From positions 1,798,001 through 1,862,000 of the forward strand of contig NZ_CP066831.1 in NCBI RefSeq assembly GCF_016598615.1: DNA of 64,000 nt. Reading direction: 5' to 3'. Of the stretch, positions 39,584-48,215 are shown in pieces. This stretch comes from Streptomyces liliifuscus. Lineage in GTDB: Bacteria > Actinomycetota > Actinomycetes > Streptomycetales > Streptomycetaceae. The notes beneath the pieces were generated by a model. That model saw nothing but the letters and a program-made list of their open reading frames with translations, did no database searches and was not told the origin of the DNA. The position numbers were made by a program, and so were the translations under genes. Position 1 is the stretch's first letter; every line of letters begins with the position of its first letter.

Positions 39584-41145
39584 CCGGTACGTTTTCCGCT
39601 CCTACCCCGGCAGTCGCGGCTGACGCCGTGGTCCTCGACGGGCGCGCCCTCGCCTGCGACGACGTCGCCGCCGTCGCCCTGCGCGGCGCCCGGGTCGCGT
39701 TGGCCGAGGAGGTCCTGCCCCGGCTGGAGCGCGACCGCGCGGTCGTCGACGACGTGGTCGACCGTGAGGTGCCGACGTACGGCCTGACGACGGGTCTCGG
39801 CAGCCGGTCGTCGTACGCGCTGCCGCGGGCCGAACTCGGCGAGTTCAGCGTGCGCACGGTCCGGGGCCGGGCCAACGCGGTGGGCGATCCGCTGCCTGTC
39901 CCCGTCGTACGCGCCGCCCTGCTGGCCCGGGTGAACGGCATCGCGGGCGGCGGCAGCGGAGTGCGGCCGGAGATCGTGCCGCTGCTGGTCTCCATGCTCA
40001 ACTCAGGGGTGCACCCGGTGATCCCCGAGGTGGGGTCGATCGGCGCCTCCGACCTGTGCCAGATGGCCCATGTCGGCCTGGTCGTCATCGGCGAGGGCCG
40101 GGCAGAGGTGTCCGGTGAGGTGCTCGACGGGTCTCGGGCACTGCGGCGGGCCGGACTGGCCCCCGCCGAACTGGGGCCCAAGGACGGGCATGTGCTGTGC
40201 AGCGCGAGCCCGCTGGCCGCTGGCGTCGGCGCCCTCGCACTCCACGAGGCGGCGGCCGTCCTCACCCTCGCCCAGGCGGTCACGGCCCTCACCTTCGAGG
40301 GGTTCCGAGCGAACACGAGCCCGCTCGACACCCGCGTACTGGGCCTGCGTCCGGCCCCCGGTCAGGCCAGGGCGGCCGGCGAACTGCTCGCGCTGCTGGA
40401 CGGCGGCGAACTGGCTGATCCCCTGCACGCGAGGCGCGTCCAGGACCCCGTGAGCCTGCGCTGCGCAGCCCAGGTGCACGGAGCGCTGCACGCCGCCCTG
40501 GACTTCGCCCGGGCCGCGCTGGAACCCGAGCTCAACGGCTGCGGCGACAACCCGGTGGTGCTGGCCGACACCGGGGAGATCCTCTCGTCCGGCAACTTCC
40601 ACACCCCGGCCCTGGCCCTCGGCTTCGACACCGTCGCGCTGGCGCTGACGCAGACCGCGGCGATATCGGCCGAGCGCATGCGGCGGCTGCTGAATCCCGC
40701 CGTCAGCGGACTGCCCGCGAACCTCTCGTCGTACGGTCCGGAGCGTTCGGGTTTCGCGCCGCTGTCCAAGACGGCACAGGCGCTCGTCGCCGAGATCCGT
40801 GCCCTGTCCGCGCCCGTGTGCACCGACCCCCGGCACGGCGCGGACGCGGTCGAGGACGACTCGACCAACGCGGCGCTCGGGGCGCGACGGCTGACGACGA
40901 TGCTGGTCAGGCTGCGGCAGCTGCTCGCGGTCGAGGCCCTGGCCGCGGCACAGGCCGTGGACCTGGCGGCCCCGGCGACCGTGGGACGCGGACCCGCTCT
41001 CCTGCACCGCGCGATCCGCGGGCTCGTGCCGCGCCTGGACGACGACCGGCCCTGCGGAGTGGACGTGGACAGTGTGAGCGATGACGTCCTGGGCTCCGAC
41101 GAGGTACGAAGCGCTCTGCACGCTTTGGTGGAAGGACCTTCGTGA
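39580..41145 (+). CDS. Aromatic ammonia-lyase homologue without the MIO triad
   Basis: 521 residues, histidine/phenylalanine ammonia-lyase fold. Conserved elements: catalytic Tyr67 in PTYGLTTGLG, QDPVSLRCAAQVHGAL, NPVVLADTGEILSSGNFH. The loop that normally makes the MIO electrophile from Ala-Ser-Gly reads GSIGASDLCQMAH; the glycine is deleted (Ala156-Ser157-Asp158), so normal MIO formation is unlikely. Ergothionase, a member of this superfamily, eliminates trimethylamine, a much better leaving group than ammonia. With an Opu-type transporter opposite, a betaine substrate is my leading inference. Alternatives: an aminomutase-like or inactive paralogue. Confidence 0.85.
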   Translation: MTGTFSAPTPAVAADAVVLDGRALACDDVAAVALRGARVALAEEVLPRLERDRAVVDDVVDREVPTYGLTTGLGSRSSYALPRAELGEFSVRTVRGRANAVGDPLPVPVVRAALLARVNGIAGGGSGVRPEIVPLLVSMLNSGVHPVIPEVGSIGASDLCQMAHVGLVVIGEGRAEVSGEVLDGSRALRRAGLAPAELGPKDGHVLCSASPLAAGVGALALHEAAAVLTLAQAVTALTFEGFRANTSPLDTRVLGLRPAPGQARAAGELLALLDGGELADPLHARRVQDPVSLRCAAQVHGALHAALDFARAALEPELNGCGDNPVVLADTGEILSSGNFHTPALALGFDTVALALTQTAAISAERMRRLLNPAVSGLPANLSSYGPERSGFAPLSKTAQALVAEIRALSAPVCTDPRHGADAVEDDSTNAALGARRLTTMLVRLRQLLAVEALAAAQAVDLAAPATVGRGPALLHRAIRGLVPRLDDDRPCGVDVDSVSDDVLGSDEVRSALHALVEGPS

Positions 41146-42047
41146 CCAATGTCGACGTACACCAGCATCTGTGGACCGCCTCGTTCCTCGCGGCCCTGCG
41201 CGCGCGTGACGAGCCGCCGTTCCTGGACGGCTGGACCCTGCACACGGCAGGTGAACCGCCCTACGAGGTCCCGTCCGCCGACCACGACGTAACCGGGCGC
41301 GCCGAACTGGCCGCCGCCGACGGGCTCGGCAGGGCGCTGGTCTCGATGTCCGCCCCGCTCGGCGTGGAGTGGCTGCCGTCCGACGAGGCGCGCCCGCTGC
41401 TCGCCGCCTACCACGAGGACGCGGCCGGCCTGCCCGAGCCGTTCGGGGCCTGGGCCGCCGCCTGCGTCCGGGACATCGACGCCGACGCGACCGCCGCGGA
41501 CCTCGACCTGGGGTTCGCCGGGCTCCAGCTCCCGGCGAACGCCCTCGCCGACGCGGCCGGGTACGCGCGCTGTGCCCCGCTGCTCGATCTGCTCGAAGCG
41601 CGCGGCCTCCCGCTGTTCGTCCACCCCGGCCCGGCGCCCGGCGCCTCCCCGGGGCCCGGCTGGTGGCCCGCGATGGTGCCGTACGTGCAGCAGATGCACT
41701 CCGCGTGGTTCGCCTTCCGGGCGTTCGGCAGGCCTCGTCATCCCCGGCTGCGGGTGTGCTTCGCGCTGCTGGCCGGGCTCGCCCCGCTGCACGGGGAGCG
41801 CTTCGCCGCCCGTGGCGGGGACGAGGGGCGCGGCGGGGTCGATCCCGACGTGTTCGTCGAGACGTCCTCGTACGGTCCGCGTGCCGTCGACTCGGTCGTC
41901 CGCGTCCTCGGTACCGACGTGGTCGTGATGGGCTCGGACCGGCCCTACGCGGAACCGCCGCAGCAGCCCGGCTTCGGTCTGGGCGGGGCCACCGCGTACG
42001 CCTTCCGCATCACCAATCCACGCCGCCTGCTCACCGGAAAGGACTGA
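41142..42047 (+). CDS. Amidohydrolase-2 family metal-dependent hydrolase
   Basis: 301 residues, TIM-barrel hydrolase of the ACMSD/lactonase-like group. Metal motif DVHQHLW at residues 4-10, LFVHPGP with a further His, and the late Asp in VVMGSDRPYAEP. Family members hydrolyse lactones or decarboxylate ring acids. The GTG overlaps the lyase stop, so it is co-translated with it and probably acts on the lyase product. Confidence 0.85.
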   Translation: MTNVDVHQHLWTASFLAALRARDEPPFLDGWTLHTAGEPPYEVPSADHDVTGRAELAAADGLGRALVSMSAPLGVEWLPSDEARPLLAAYHEDAAGLPEPFGAWAAACVRDIDADATAADLDLGFAGLQLPANALADAAGYARCAPLLDLLEARGLPLFVHPGPAPGASPGPGWWPAMVPYVQQMHSAWFAFRAFGRPRHPRLRVCFALLAGLAPLHGERFAARGGDEGRGGVDPDVFVETSSYGPRAVDSVVRVLGTDVVVMGSDRPYAEPPQQPGFGLGGATAYAFRITNPRRLLTGKD

Positions 42048-42121
42048 CCGCGCCCCACGGCATCACGCAGCGGCCACCCGTGACCGTCGTCCAACTCGCA
42101 ACCGGCACAAGGGGGATGACC

Positions 42122-42658
42122 ATGAACCCGACCCCGATCGACACGACCGCGCTCGCCGAACTCGGCGCGTCCGAACGGCCGTTCAGGCCCGAGGAGTGCG
42201 CGGACCGGGCCCGCCGGGCGGCGGCGTTCGTCGACACCGCCGCGCTCGACCGCTCCGGCCCCGGCTCGTATCTGCTGCTGTGGCGGAACGATAACTCCGA
42301 GGCGTGGCTGAACACTTGGTGGCAGTCGCGCGACACCGGCTACCACGACCACCAGGGATCCTGCGTCGGCGTGCACGTGATCGAGGGCGCCGCCTGGCAG
42401 GAGGGGCTGCCGGTGGGCGGCCCGCGCCGCGCCCGCCGGTACGGGCCCGGCGAGTCGTTCTCGTTCCCGGGTTCGGGCGTCCACCGGATGGACCACGACG
42501 CCGGAGCCGTGACCGTCCACGTCTACTCGCCGCCGATCGAGGCCATCGGGCACTACGAGATCGTCGACGGCGAACTCCACCGCACGGCCGGACCGCCCGA
42601 CGAGGGCTCCCCGGCCAGCCCCCGGCTGCTCGACGCCCTCAACTCGATCGGGCGGTGA
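42122..42658 (+). CDS. Cysteine-dioxygenase-like cupin
   Basis: 178 residues. Thiol dioxygenase fold: iron ligands in GYHDHQGSCVGVHVIEG (His-x-His) and the later His in SGVHRMDHDAG, with Cys in the position near the metal. Known members oxidise cysteine, 3-mercaptopropionate or related thiols to sulfinates. AAGGGGG precedes the ATG, 74 bp after the amidohydrolase. Its presence suggests the degraded compound or its product contains sulfur, or a polar group bound similarly. Confidence 0.82.
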   Translation: MNPTPIDTTALAELGASERPFRPEECADRARRAAAFVDTAALDRSGPGSYLLLWRNDNSEAWLNTWWQSRDTGYHDHQGSCVGVHVIEGAAWQEGLPVGGPRRARRYGPGESFSFPGSGVHRMDHDAGAVTVHVYSPPIEAIGHYEIVDGELHRTAGPPDEGSPASPRLLDALNSIGR

Positions 42659-42674
42659 GTCCGGAAAGGGCCCG

Positions 42675-43589
42675 CTACTCCGGCGGCGTGGGCGTGTCGT
42701 GCGTGCGGTACATCGCCTGGACGTCCAGTTCGAGCTGGATCGTGGGACCGACCACCGCGATGCCGCGTGCCAGCATGCTTCGCCAGTTGAGCGTGTAGTC
42801 CTCCCGGTGCAGTTCGGCCTTGGCCAGGGCCGCACAGCGCAGCTCCTCGCCGTAACCGCCGTTCACCGTGCCGAGGTACGTCGTGTCCAGGGCCACCGAG
42901 CGGCTCACCCCGTGCATCGTCAGCGAGCCCTGAAGGACCCACTTGCTGCCGCCGCGGTACGCGAACCGCGTGCTGTGGAAGTCGATGAACGGGAACCGCT
43001 CGACATCCAGGAAGTCCGCCGACCGGAGGTGGTTGTCGCGGGTCGTGTTGCCGGTCGTGATGCTCGCCGCGTCGATGCGGACATGGACCCGGGACTCGGT
43101 GATGTCCTGAACGATCTGGATGCCGCCGTCGAAGCGCTCGAAGCGGCCGTGGACGTTGGCCATTCCGACGTGCTTGGCGATGAAGCGGATCGCCGTGTGG
43201 GGCGGGTCGAAGAGCCAGGTGCCGGCCGGCGGCAGATCGAGCTGACGGGCCGGCTCCAGGCGGGCGTACAGGGTGGGGAGGGTGACACCGGCGACGATCT
43301 CGACGGTCTCGCGGACCGGGGAGAGTCCCTCGGCCATGACCATCATGCTGTAGCCGCCGGGCGGCAGCACGGCCATGAAGAAGCCGTACGGGTCGGTGGT
43401 GCCGCGGGCCGCGACGCGATGGGAGTCGAGCGCGGTGATCGTGACGTCGGCGCCGCCCATGGGCTGCCCCATGGGGTCCGCGACCTCGCAGCCGACCGCG
43501 CCCGCGCCGGGCGGCAGGGGCATTGTGAGGCCCGCCGCGGCGGCGGAGGCGTCCCTGGAACGCCGACGCCGAAGCAGTCCGAGGGCCAT
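42675..43589 (-). CDS. YceI-domain protein with N-terminal carboxypeptidase-regulatory-like domain
   Basis: 304 residues. A basic N-terminus (GLLRRRRSRD), a beta-sandwich of the CarboxypepD/CNA-B type (about 25-110; AVGCEVADPMGQPMGGADVTI and DPYGFFMAVLPPGGY), then a YceI lipocalin-like domain (about 120-300; GTWLFDPPHTAIRFIAKHVG, GNTTRDNHLRSADFLDVERF). YceI proteins bind isoprenoids or similar lipids; the fusion is uncommon. No export signal is seen. ATG 43589 with AGGTGA upstream. It converges on the cupin gene (16 bp) and its promoter carries the same composite site as the hydroxyquinol cluster. Confidence 0.85.
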   Translation of the reverse strand: MALGLLRRRRSRDASAAAAGLTMPLPPGAGAVGCEVADPMGQPMGGADVTITALDSHRVAARGTTDPYGFFMAVLPPGGYSMMVMAEGLSPVRETVEIVAGVTLPTLYARLEPARQLDLPPAGTWLFDPPHTAIRFIAKHVGMANVHGRFERFDGGIQIVQDITESRVHVRIDAASITTGNTTRDNHLRSADFLDVERFPFIDFHSTRFAYRGGSKWVLQGSLTMHGVSRSVALDTTYLGTVNGGYGEELRCAALAKAELHREDYTLNWRSMLARGIAVVGPTIQLELDVQAMYRTHDTPTPPE

Positions 43590-43703
43590 GATGTTCACCT
43601 GTCTTCTCAATTCCGTTGCGTGCCATGGCTCGACGACCTCCCACGTACCCGGTGGCCCGTGGGCCGCACGGACACGGGCACGGCGAACCGGGACGTGAGC
43701 CAC

Positions 43704-43753
43704 TCATGATCATGATCCGGCCGTCCACGGCGTGGGTGTCTCAATACGAGACA
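43704..43753. promoter_or_regulatory. Composite regulatory site upstream of the YceI gene
   Basis: Palindrome TCATGATCATGA (43704-43715) and, 32 bp from its start, the dyad TGTCTCAATACGAGACA (43737-43753). The same two elements with the same 32-bp offset occur at 59796-59846. Likely site for the AcoR-like activator. Confidence 0.65.
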
Positions 43754-43817
43754 GTGCGCGCCGTCCCAGTACGCGGCGCGCCGTCCCGGTACGAGACACT
43801 GCGCGCCCGGTGTCTCA
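43745..43817. repeat. Degenerate tandem repeat at the 43815 lacI stop codon
   Basis: Three units related to TACGAGACAnTGCGCGCC (at about 43745, 43770 and 43790). The rightmost stretch ends in GTGTCTCA, which contains the regulator's TGA stop (TCA at 43815-43817). Confidence 0.5.
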
Positions 43818-44849
43818 CCGCGAGGGCGCGGGCCCCGTGGAGTCGCGTACCACCAGCGCATGGCCGGTGGACTTCCGGCGGGGCCGGGAGGCGGGCGGTC
43901 TGAGGGCCATCGAGAGGGCCTGGCGGCCCATGTCGGCGAGGGGCAGCCGCACGGTGGTGAGGCCGGGGGCGAGGTCCGCCGCGAACGACACGTCGTCGAA
44001 TCCGGCGACCGACATCCGGTGCGGGACCGGTACTCCGTGGGTGCGGAGCGCGGAGAGGACGCCGATGGCCATGGCGTCGTTGAGGGCGACGATCGCGGTG
44101 GTGTCCGGGTGGTCGCGCAGGATCCGCTCGGCCGCGTCACGCCCGCCGTCCCGGGTGAACTCGGCCTGTGCCACCGGCAGTTCGTCGGAGGGAACGCCGG
44201 CCTCGGTGAGTGCCGCCACCACCCCCGCGAACCGGTCGGCGACCGTGGACAGCAGCATCTCCCCCGCCGCCACCGCGATCCGGCGGTGCCCGAGGGACAG
44301 CAGATGATCAGTAACGGTCTCGGCGCCCTCCTTGTTGTCCGGCCGTACCGCGTCCGCGTTGAGGAAGTGACGGCCGATCACCGTGAGCCGCCCGCCGGCA
44401 TCCTGGAAGGCGGACAGTTCGGCCCTGGACTCGGCCTCCATCCGGGGGTCGACGTATCCGGAGCCCGCGATGATGATGACGCCGACGCGCTGGGCGATCA
44501 GATGGCGAATCTGACGCAGTTCGTTCTGCGGATTCCGGCCGGAGTGGCAGATCTGGACGATCAGATCGCGTTCGCCCGCCACCTGAACGACCCCGCCCGC
44601 GATCTCCGAGAAGTACGGGTCGTCGATCTGATGGACGATCAGCCCCACCGTCGACGCCGTACCGCCCGCCAGGGTGCGCGCATGGGGATTGGCGACATAG
44701 CCGAGTTCGCGCGAGATGCGGCGGACCCGCTCGGCGACCTCCTCGCGCACCCCGTCCCGTCCGGCGAGCGCCCGGGACGCCGTGGTCAGTGAAACTCCCG
44801 CGCGCTCGGCCACATCGGCGAGCCGCAGTCGTGAACGGGGCCTTGGCAT
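43815..44849 (-). CDS. LacI-family regulator of the LIV-type transporter cluster
   Basis: 344 residues. Helix-turn-helix at about 8-54 (RLADVAERAGVSLTTASRALAG), sensor domain with GLIVHQIDDPYFSEIAGGV, and end VAGFDDVSFAADLAPGLTTVRLPL. GGAGG lies nine bases before the ATG. It is divergent from the transporter operon, with overlapping GAAAGCGCTTTC-type operators between, so it is the likely repressor of that operon. Confidence 0.93.
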   Translation of the reverse strand: MPRPRSRLRLADVAERAGVSLTTASRALAGRDGVREEVAERVRRISRELGYVANPHARTLAGGTASTVGLIVHQIDDPYFSEIAGGVVQVAGERDLIVQICHSGRNPQNELRQIRHLIAQRVGVIIIAGSGYVDPRMEAESRAELSAFQDAGGRLTVIGRHFLNADAVRPDNKEGAETVTDHLLSLGHRRIAVAAGEMLLSTVADRFAGVVAALTEAGVPSDELPVAQAEFTRDGGRDAAERILRDHPDTTAIVALNDAMAIGVLSALRTHGVPVPHRMSVAGFDDVSFAADLAPGLTTVRLPLADMGRQALSMALRPPASRPRRKSTGHALVVRDSTGPAPSR

Positions 44850-44932
44850 TCGTCACCGCCTCCGAACAGGGCCTTGTCAATCGGTCCGTGCACGACGCTT
44901 GTCTCAACTCATGTGACGTGGCTTACATAGTA

Positions 44933-44958
44933 CGCAAGCGCTCGCGAAAGCGCTTTCG
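44933..44958. promoter_or_regulatory. Overlapping LacI operators
   Basis: CGAAAGCGCTTTCG (44945-44958) is a perfect 14-bp palindrome with central CpG. CGCAAGCGCTCGCG (44933-44946) is a related degenerate copy overlapping it. Both lie in the divergent gap between lacI and the binding-protein gene. Confidence 0.8.
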
Positions 44959-44997
44959 AACGGCGAAGAGAGTGCCTGCGGACAGGGGAGTCCAGCG

Positions 44998-46224
44998 ATG
45001 AGCACAACACAGCGCCTTTCATGGAGAGTTGCCGCCCTCGCGTCCGCCACGGCACTCACTGCCGCCGGTTGCGGCTCGGGTGGCGGCTCGGAGGATTCAC
45101 CCGACGACCCCATCACCATCGGTGTCTCGCTGCCGCTCACCGGGGATTTCTCGGAGCCCGGCAAGGGTGTGGAGCGCGGCTACAAGGCATGGGCGAAGAT
45201 CGTCAACGACAATGGCGGACTGCTCGGCCGCAAGGTCGAGTTGAAGATCCTCGACGACCAGTCGAACGCCGACCGGGTGGTCTCCGACTACGAGCAACTG
45301 ATCGGCAGGGACCAGGTCGACCTGGTCTTCGGCCCGTTCTCCACCCGGCTCGTGGTGCCGGCGGCCCGGGTGGCGGAGGAGTACGGTCTGCTCTTCGTCG
45401 AGCCGGCCGGCGCGGCCCCGGAGGTCTTCGACCAGGGCTTCAAGAACCTCTTCTACGCGGCCCCGGCGGTCGCCAACGACCACTACAACCATCTCGCCGA
45501 CTACATCCTGGCGCTGCCCGAGGCGGAGCGTCCCAAGTCCGTGGCGTACGCCGCGATGGACGACCCCTTCGCCCAGGGAACCGCCTACGGGCTGAAGGAC
45601 AAGCTGGAGAAGGGCGGTATCAAGACCGTCGTCGACGAGGTCTATCCGCCCAACACCACCGACTTCGGCTCGATCGCCGCGCAGATCGCCTCCTCCAAGG
45701 CCGACATGGTGGTGGGCGGCTCGCAGTACCAGGACGGGGTGAACCTGATCGTCGCCCTCCAACAGCTGAACTACCAGCCGAAGATGGCCGCCTTCTCCAC
45801 CGCCCCCACCGAACCGGAGTTCGCCAAGGCCATCGGCAACAAGACCGAGGGCATCCTCGCGCCGACCGGCTACACCCAGCACGCGGACTACCCGAGCAAC
45901 AAGGAGTTCGTCGAGAAGTACACCGAGCAGTTCGGCAAGGCCCCGGAGGAGGACGAGGCCAACGCCTACACCACGGGACAGGTCGTCGCCGCGGCCGTCG
46001 AGGCCGCCGAGTGTGCCTCCCAGGACGAGGAGTGCCAGCAGAAGCTCGTGAAGTGGCTGCGCGGCAACGAGGTGGAGACCGTCGTCGGCCCCCTCAAGTG
46101 GGACTCCAAGGGCCGCCCGCAGAGCGCGCACATGATCCAGCAGTGGGTGGACGGCGAGATCCAGATCGTCCTGCCCGAGGAACAGAAGGAAGCAGACCTG
46201 GTCCACCCCAAGCCGAAGTGGTGA
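44998..46224 (+). CDS. LIV-type ABC transporter binding lipoprotein
   Basis: 408 residues. Signal peptide with lipobox LTAAGC, then a type-I periplasmic fold of the branched-chain-amino-acid class: PITIGVSLPLTGDFSEPGKG, VDLVFGPFSTRLVVPAARVA and ADMVVGGSQYQDGVNLIVALQ. The class also carries urea, amides and aromatic acids. Control by a LacI regulator and linkage to sugar-active secreted proteins make an amino acid unlikely; the substrate is not known. GGGGAG precedes the ATG. Confidence 0.9.
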   Translation: MSTTQRLSWRVAALASATALTAAGCGSGGGSEDSPDDPITIGVSLPLTGDFSEPGKGVERGYKAWAKIVNDNGGLLGRKVELKILDDQSNADRVVSDYEQLIGRDQVDLVFGPFSTRLVVPAARVAEEYGLLFVEPAGAAPEVFDQGFKNLFYAAPAVANDHYNHLADYILALPEAERPKSVAYAAMDDPFAQGTAYGLKDKLEKGGIKTVVDEVYPPNTTDFGSIAAQIASSKADMVVGGSQYQDGVNLIVALQQLNYQPKMAAFSTAPTEPEFAKAIGNKTEGILAPTGYTQHADYPSNKEFVEKYTEQFGKAPEEDEANAYTTGQVVAAAVEAAECASQDEECQQKLVKWLRGNEVETVVGPLKWDSKGRPQSAHMIQQWVDGEIQIVLPEEQKEADLVHPKPKW

Positions 46225-46228
46225 GCCT

Positions 46229-47116
46229 GTGCCCTCCGCGAGCCTCGTGTTCCAGAGCATCGTCCTCGGCGTGCTGCTGGGAGGGCTCTACGCCCTCCTG
46301 GCGGCCGGCCTGACCCTCTACTTCGGCGTCATGCGCGTCGTGATGATCGCCCACTCCGCATTCCTGATCCTCGCCGCCTACCTCGCCTGGTACGCCCACC
46401 GGGAGACCGGCGTCGACCCGCTGCTCACCCTGCTCGTCACCGTGCCGCTGTTCTTCGTCGCGGGCGTGGCCATGCAACGGCTGCTCCTGACCCGGCTGCG
46501 CCCGGCGACGCTGACCATGATGTCCGTGCTGCTGACCTTCTCCGTCGCCCTCGTCATCGAGGGGCTCCTCGGGTACGCCTTCTCCGGCACCCAGCGCCGG
46601 ATCCGGCTCGGCTACTCCTCCGCGAGCCTGGAGTTCTTCGGCGCCCGGGTCGCGGTGGTCAAGCTCATCGCGTTCGGCCTGGCGGCGGCCGCCCTGCTCG
46701 GGCTGTATCTCCTGATGAGGCACAGCAGGTTCGGCCAGGCGCTGCGGGCGACGATCCAGCACCGGGAGGCCGCCGCGCTGGTCGGCATCGACACCGACCG
46801 GATCGCCGGGTACGGCTTCGGACTCGGTCTCGCCACGGCTGCGGTCGGCGGGACGGCGCTCTCGCTCGACACGACCATCTACCCCTCGCTGCACTGGCAC
46901 TGGATCGGTCCGCTGATGGCGATCATCGTGGTCGGCGGCCTCGGCAGCGTGCCGGGGGCGGCGATCGCCGCCATGGCCCTCGGCCTGACACAGAGCCTGC
47001 TGCAACTCGAACTCAGCACGACCTGGGCGCAGACGGTCTTCTATGTCGCGCTCTTCGCCACCTTGGCCGTCCGGCCGCAGGGATTCTTCGGGGGTCGGCT
47101 TGCCCAGAGATTCTGA
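46229..47116 (+). CDS. LIV-type permease, LivH class
   Basis: 295 residues with about eight hydrophobic helices; GLTLYFGVMRVVMIAHSAFL and the loop LRATIQHREAAALVGIDTDRI are family signatures. The GTG lies 4 bp after the binding-protein stop, whose GGTGAG supplies the ribosome site. It overlaps the next permease by 17 bp if that gene starts at 47100. Confidence 0.9.
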   Translation: MPSASLVFQSIVLGVLLGGLYALLAAGLTLYFGVMRVVMIAHSAFLILAAYLAWYAHRETGVDPLLTLLVTVPLFFVAGVAMQRLLLTRLRPATLTMMSVLLTFSVALVIEGLLGYAFSGTQRRIRLGYSSASLEFFGARVAVVKLIAFGLAAAALLGLYLLMRHSRFGQALRATIQHREAAALVGIDTDRIAGYGFGLGLATAAVGGTALSLDTTIYPSLHWHWIGPLMAIIVVGGLGSVPGAAIAAMALGLTQSLLQLELSTTWAQTVFYVALFATLAVRPQGFFGGRLAQRF

Positions 47117-48215
47117 ACGCCCGCGCCACACAGGCAGGTTGCTGCGGCTGGGAGCACTGCTCGCCGGGATCGCCGTCGCGCTGTCCTTCCCGTCCATGGC
47201 CCCGAGCCCGTACGAACTGACCGTGGGCATCGCCATCCTCAACTTCGCGGTGCTCTCCACCTCCTGGAACTTCGTCGGCGGTTTCACCGGCTACATCTCC
47301 CTGGGACACGGCGCGTTCGCCGGGCTCGGCGCGTACGCGACCGGGCTGCTCGTCACCAAGGGCGAACTGCCGTCGTTCGTCGCGCTGTTCGTCGCGGCCG
47401 CCCTGGTCGCCGTGCTCGCGATACCCGTCGGCTACGCCGCGCTGCGGGTGCGCGGGGCGTCCTTCGTCATCGTCTCGATCGCACTGGTGCTGATCATGCT
47501 GCTGGTCTTCCAGAGCTGGGCCTCCTTCACCGGAGGCTCGCGCGGTCTGGTGGTCCCGCGGCCGTTCCCCGGCAAGCTGCGCTCCGAGCACCACGAGATC
47601 TTCTACTTCCTGTTCCTCGGGCTGCTGGCGCTGGCGCTGCTGGCCTGGTGGATCATCGACCGCTCCCGGTTCGGCATGGGGCTGAAGGCGATCCGCGAGG
47701 ACGAGGACAAGGCCCAGTCGCTGGGCACTCCCACCTACACGTACAAGCTCGTCGTCTTCGTGGTCTCGGCGACTTTCACCGCTCTGGCGGGAGGGCTCTA
47801 CGGCCTGTGGTTCGGCGACCTCGACCCCGTCTTCCAGTTCTCGATCCTGAGCGGGGCCTACATGGTCCTGATGGCGCTCCTAGGGGGCGTACGCCATCTG
47901 TACGGGCCGCTGCTCGGGGCGGTGGTCGTCGGGTACGGCCTTGAGTACTCCAAGCTCGAGTACGGGGACACCCCGCTGCATCTGGTCTTCGCGGGCCTGC
48001 TGCTGGGCGTCGTCGTGATGTTCATGCCGGACGGGGTCATCCCGGCAGTCACCGGACTGGTCGCACGTGTCCTGGGGACCGGCGAGACGTCGATCCGCGA
48101 GGTCACCGCGGCCGAACTGCGCGACGAACGCGAGGCGGACGTCCGGCCGGACCACCGGCCGGACGGGAAAAGACCGGACGGGAAGAGAGACGGGAAGAGA
48201 GAGGTGAGGCAGTGA
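47100..48215 (+). CDS. LIV-type permease, LivM class
   Basis: 371 residues. SWNFVGGFTGYISLGHGAFAGLGAYATGLL and LKAIREDEDKAQSLGT (each split by normal variation) mark the family. The start is uncertain: TTG 47100 with GGGGG upstream is chosen, since an earlier GTG would overlap LivH by 74 bp. The C-terminus (about 350-371) is a Lys/Arg/Asp tail made of RPDGKR-type repeats. GTGA overlap with the ATPase gene. Confidence 0.85.
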   Translation: MPRDSERPRHTGRLLRLGALLAGIAVALSFPSMAPSPYELTVGIAILNFAVLSTSWNFVGGFTGYISLGHGAFAGLGAYATGLLVTKGELPSFVALFVAAALVAVLAIPVGYAALRVRGASFVIVSIALVLIMLLVFQSWASFTGGSRGLVVPRPFPGKLRSEHHEIFYFLFLGLLALALLAWWIIDRSRFGMGLKAIREDEDKAQSLGTPTYTYKLVVFVVSATFTALAGGLYGLWFGDLDPVFQFSILSGAYMVLMALLGGVRHLYGPLLGAVVVGYGLEYSKLEYGDTPLHLVFAGLLLGVVVMFMPDGVIPAVTGLVARVLGTGETSIREVTAAELRDEREADVRPDHRPDGKRPDGKRDGKREVRQ

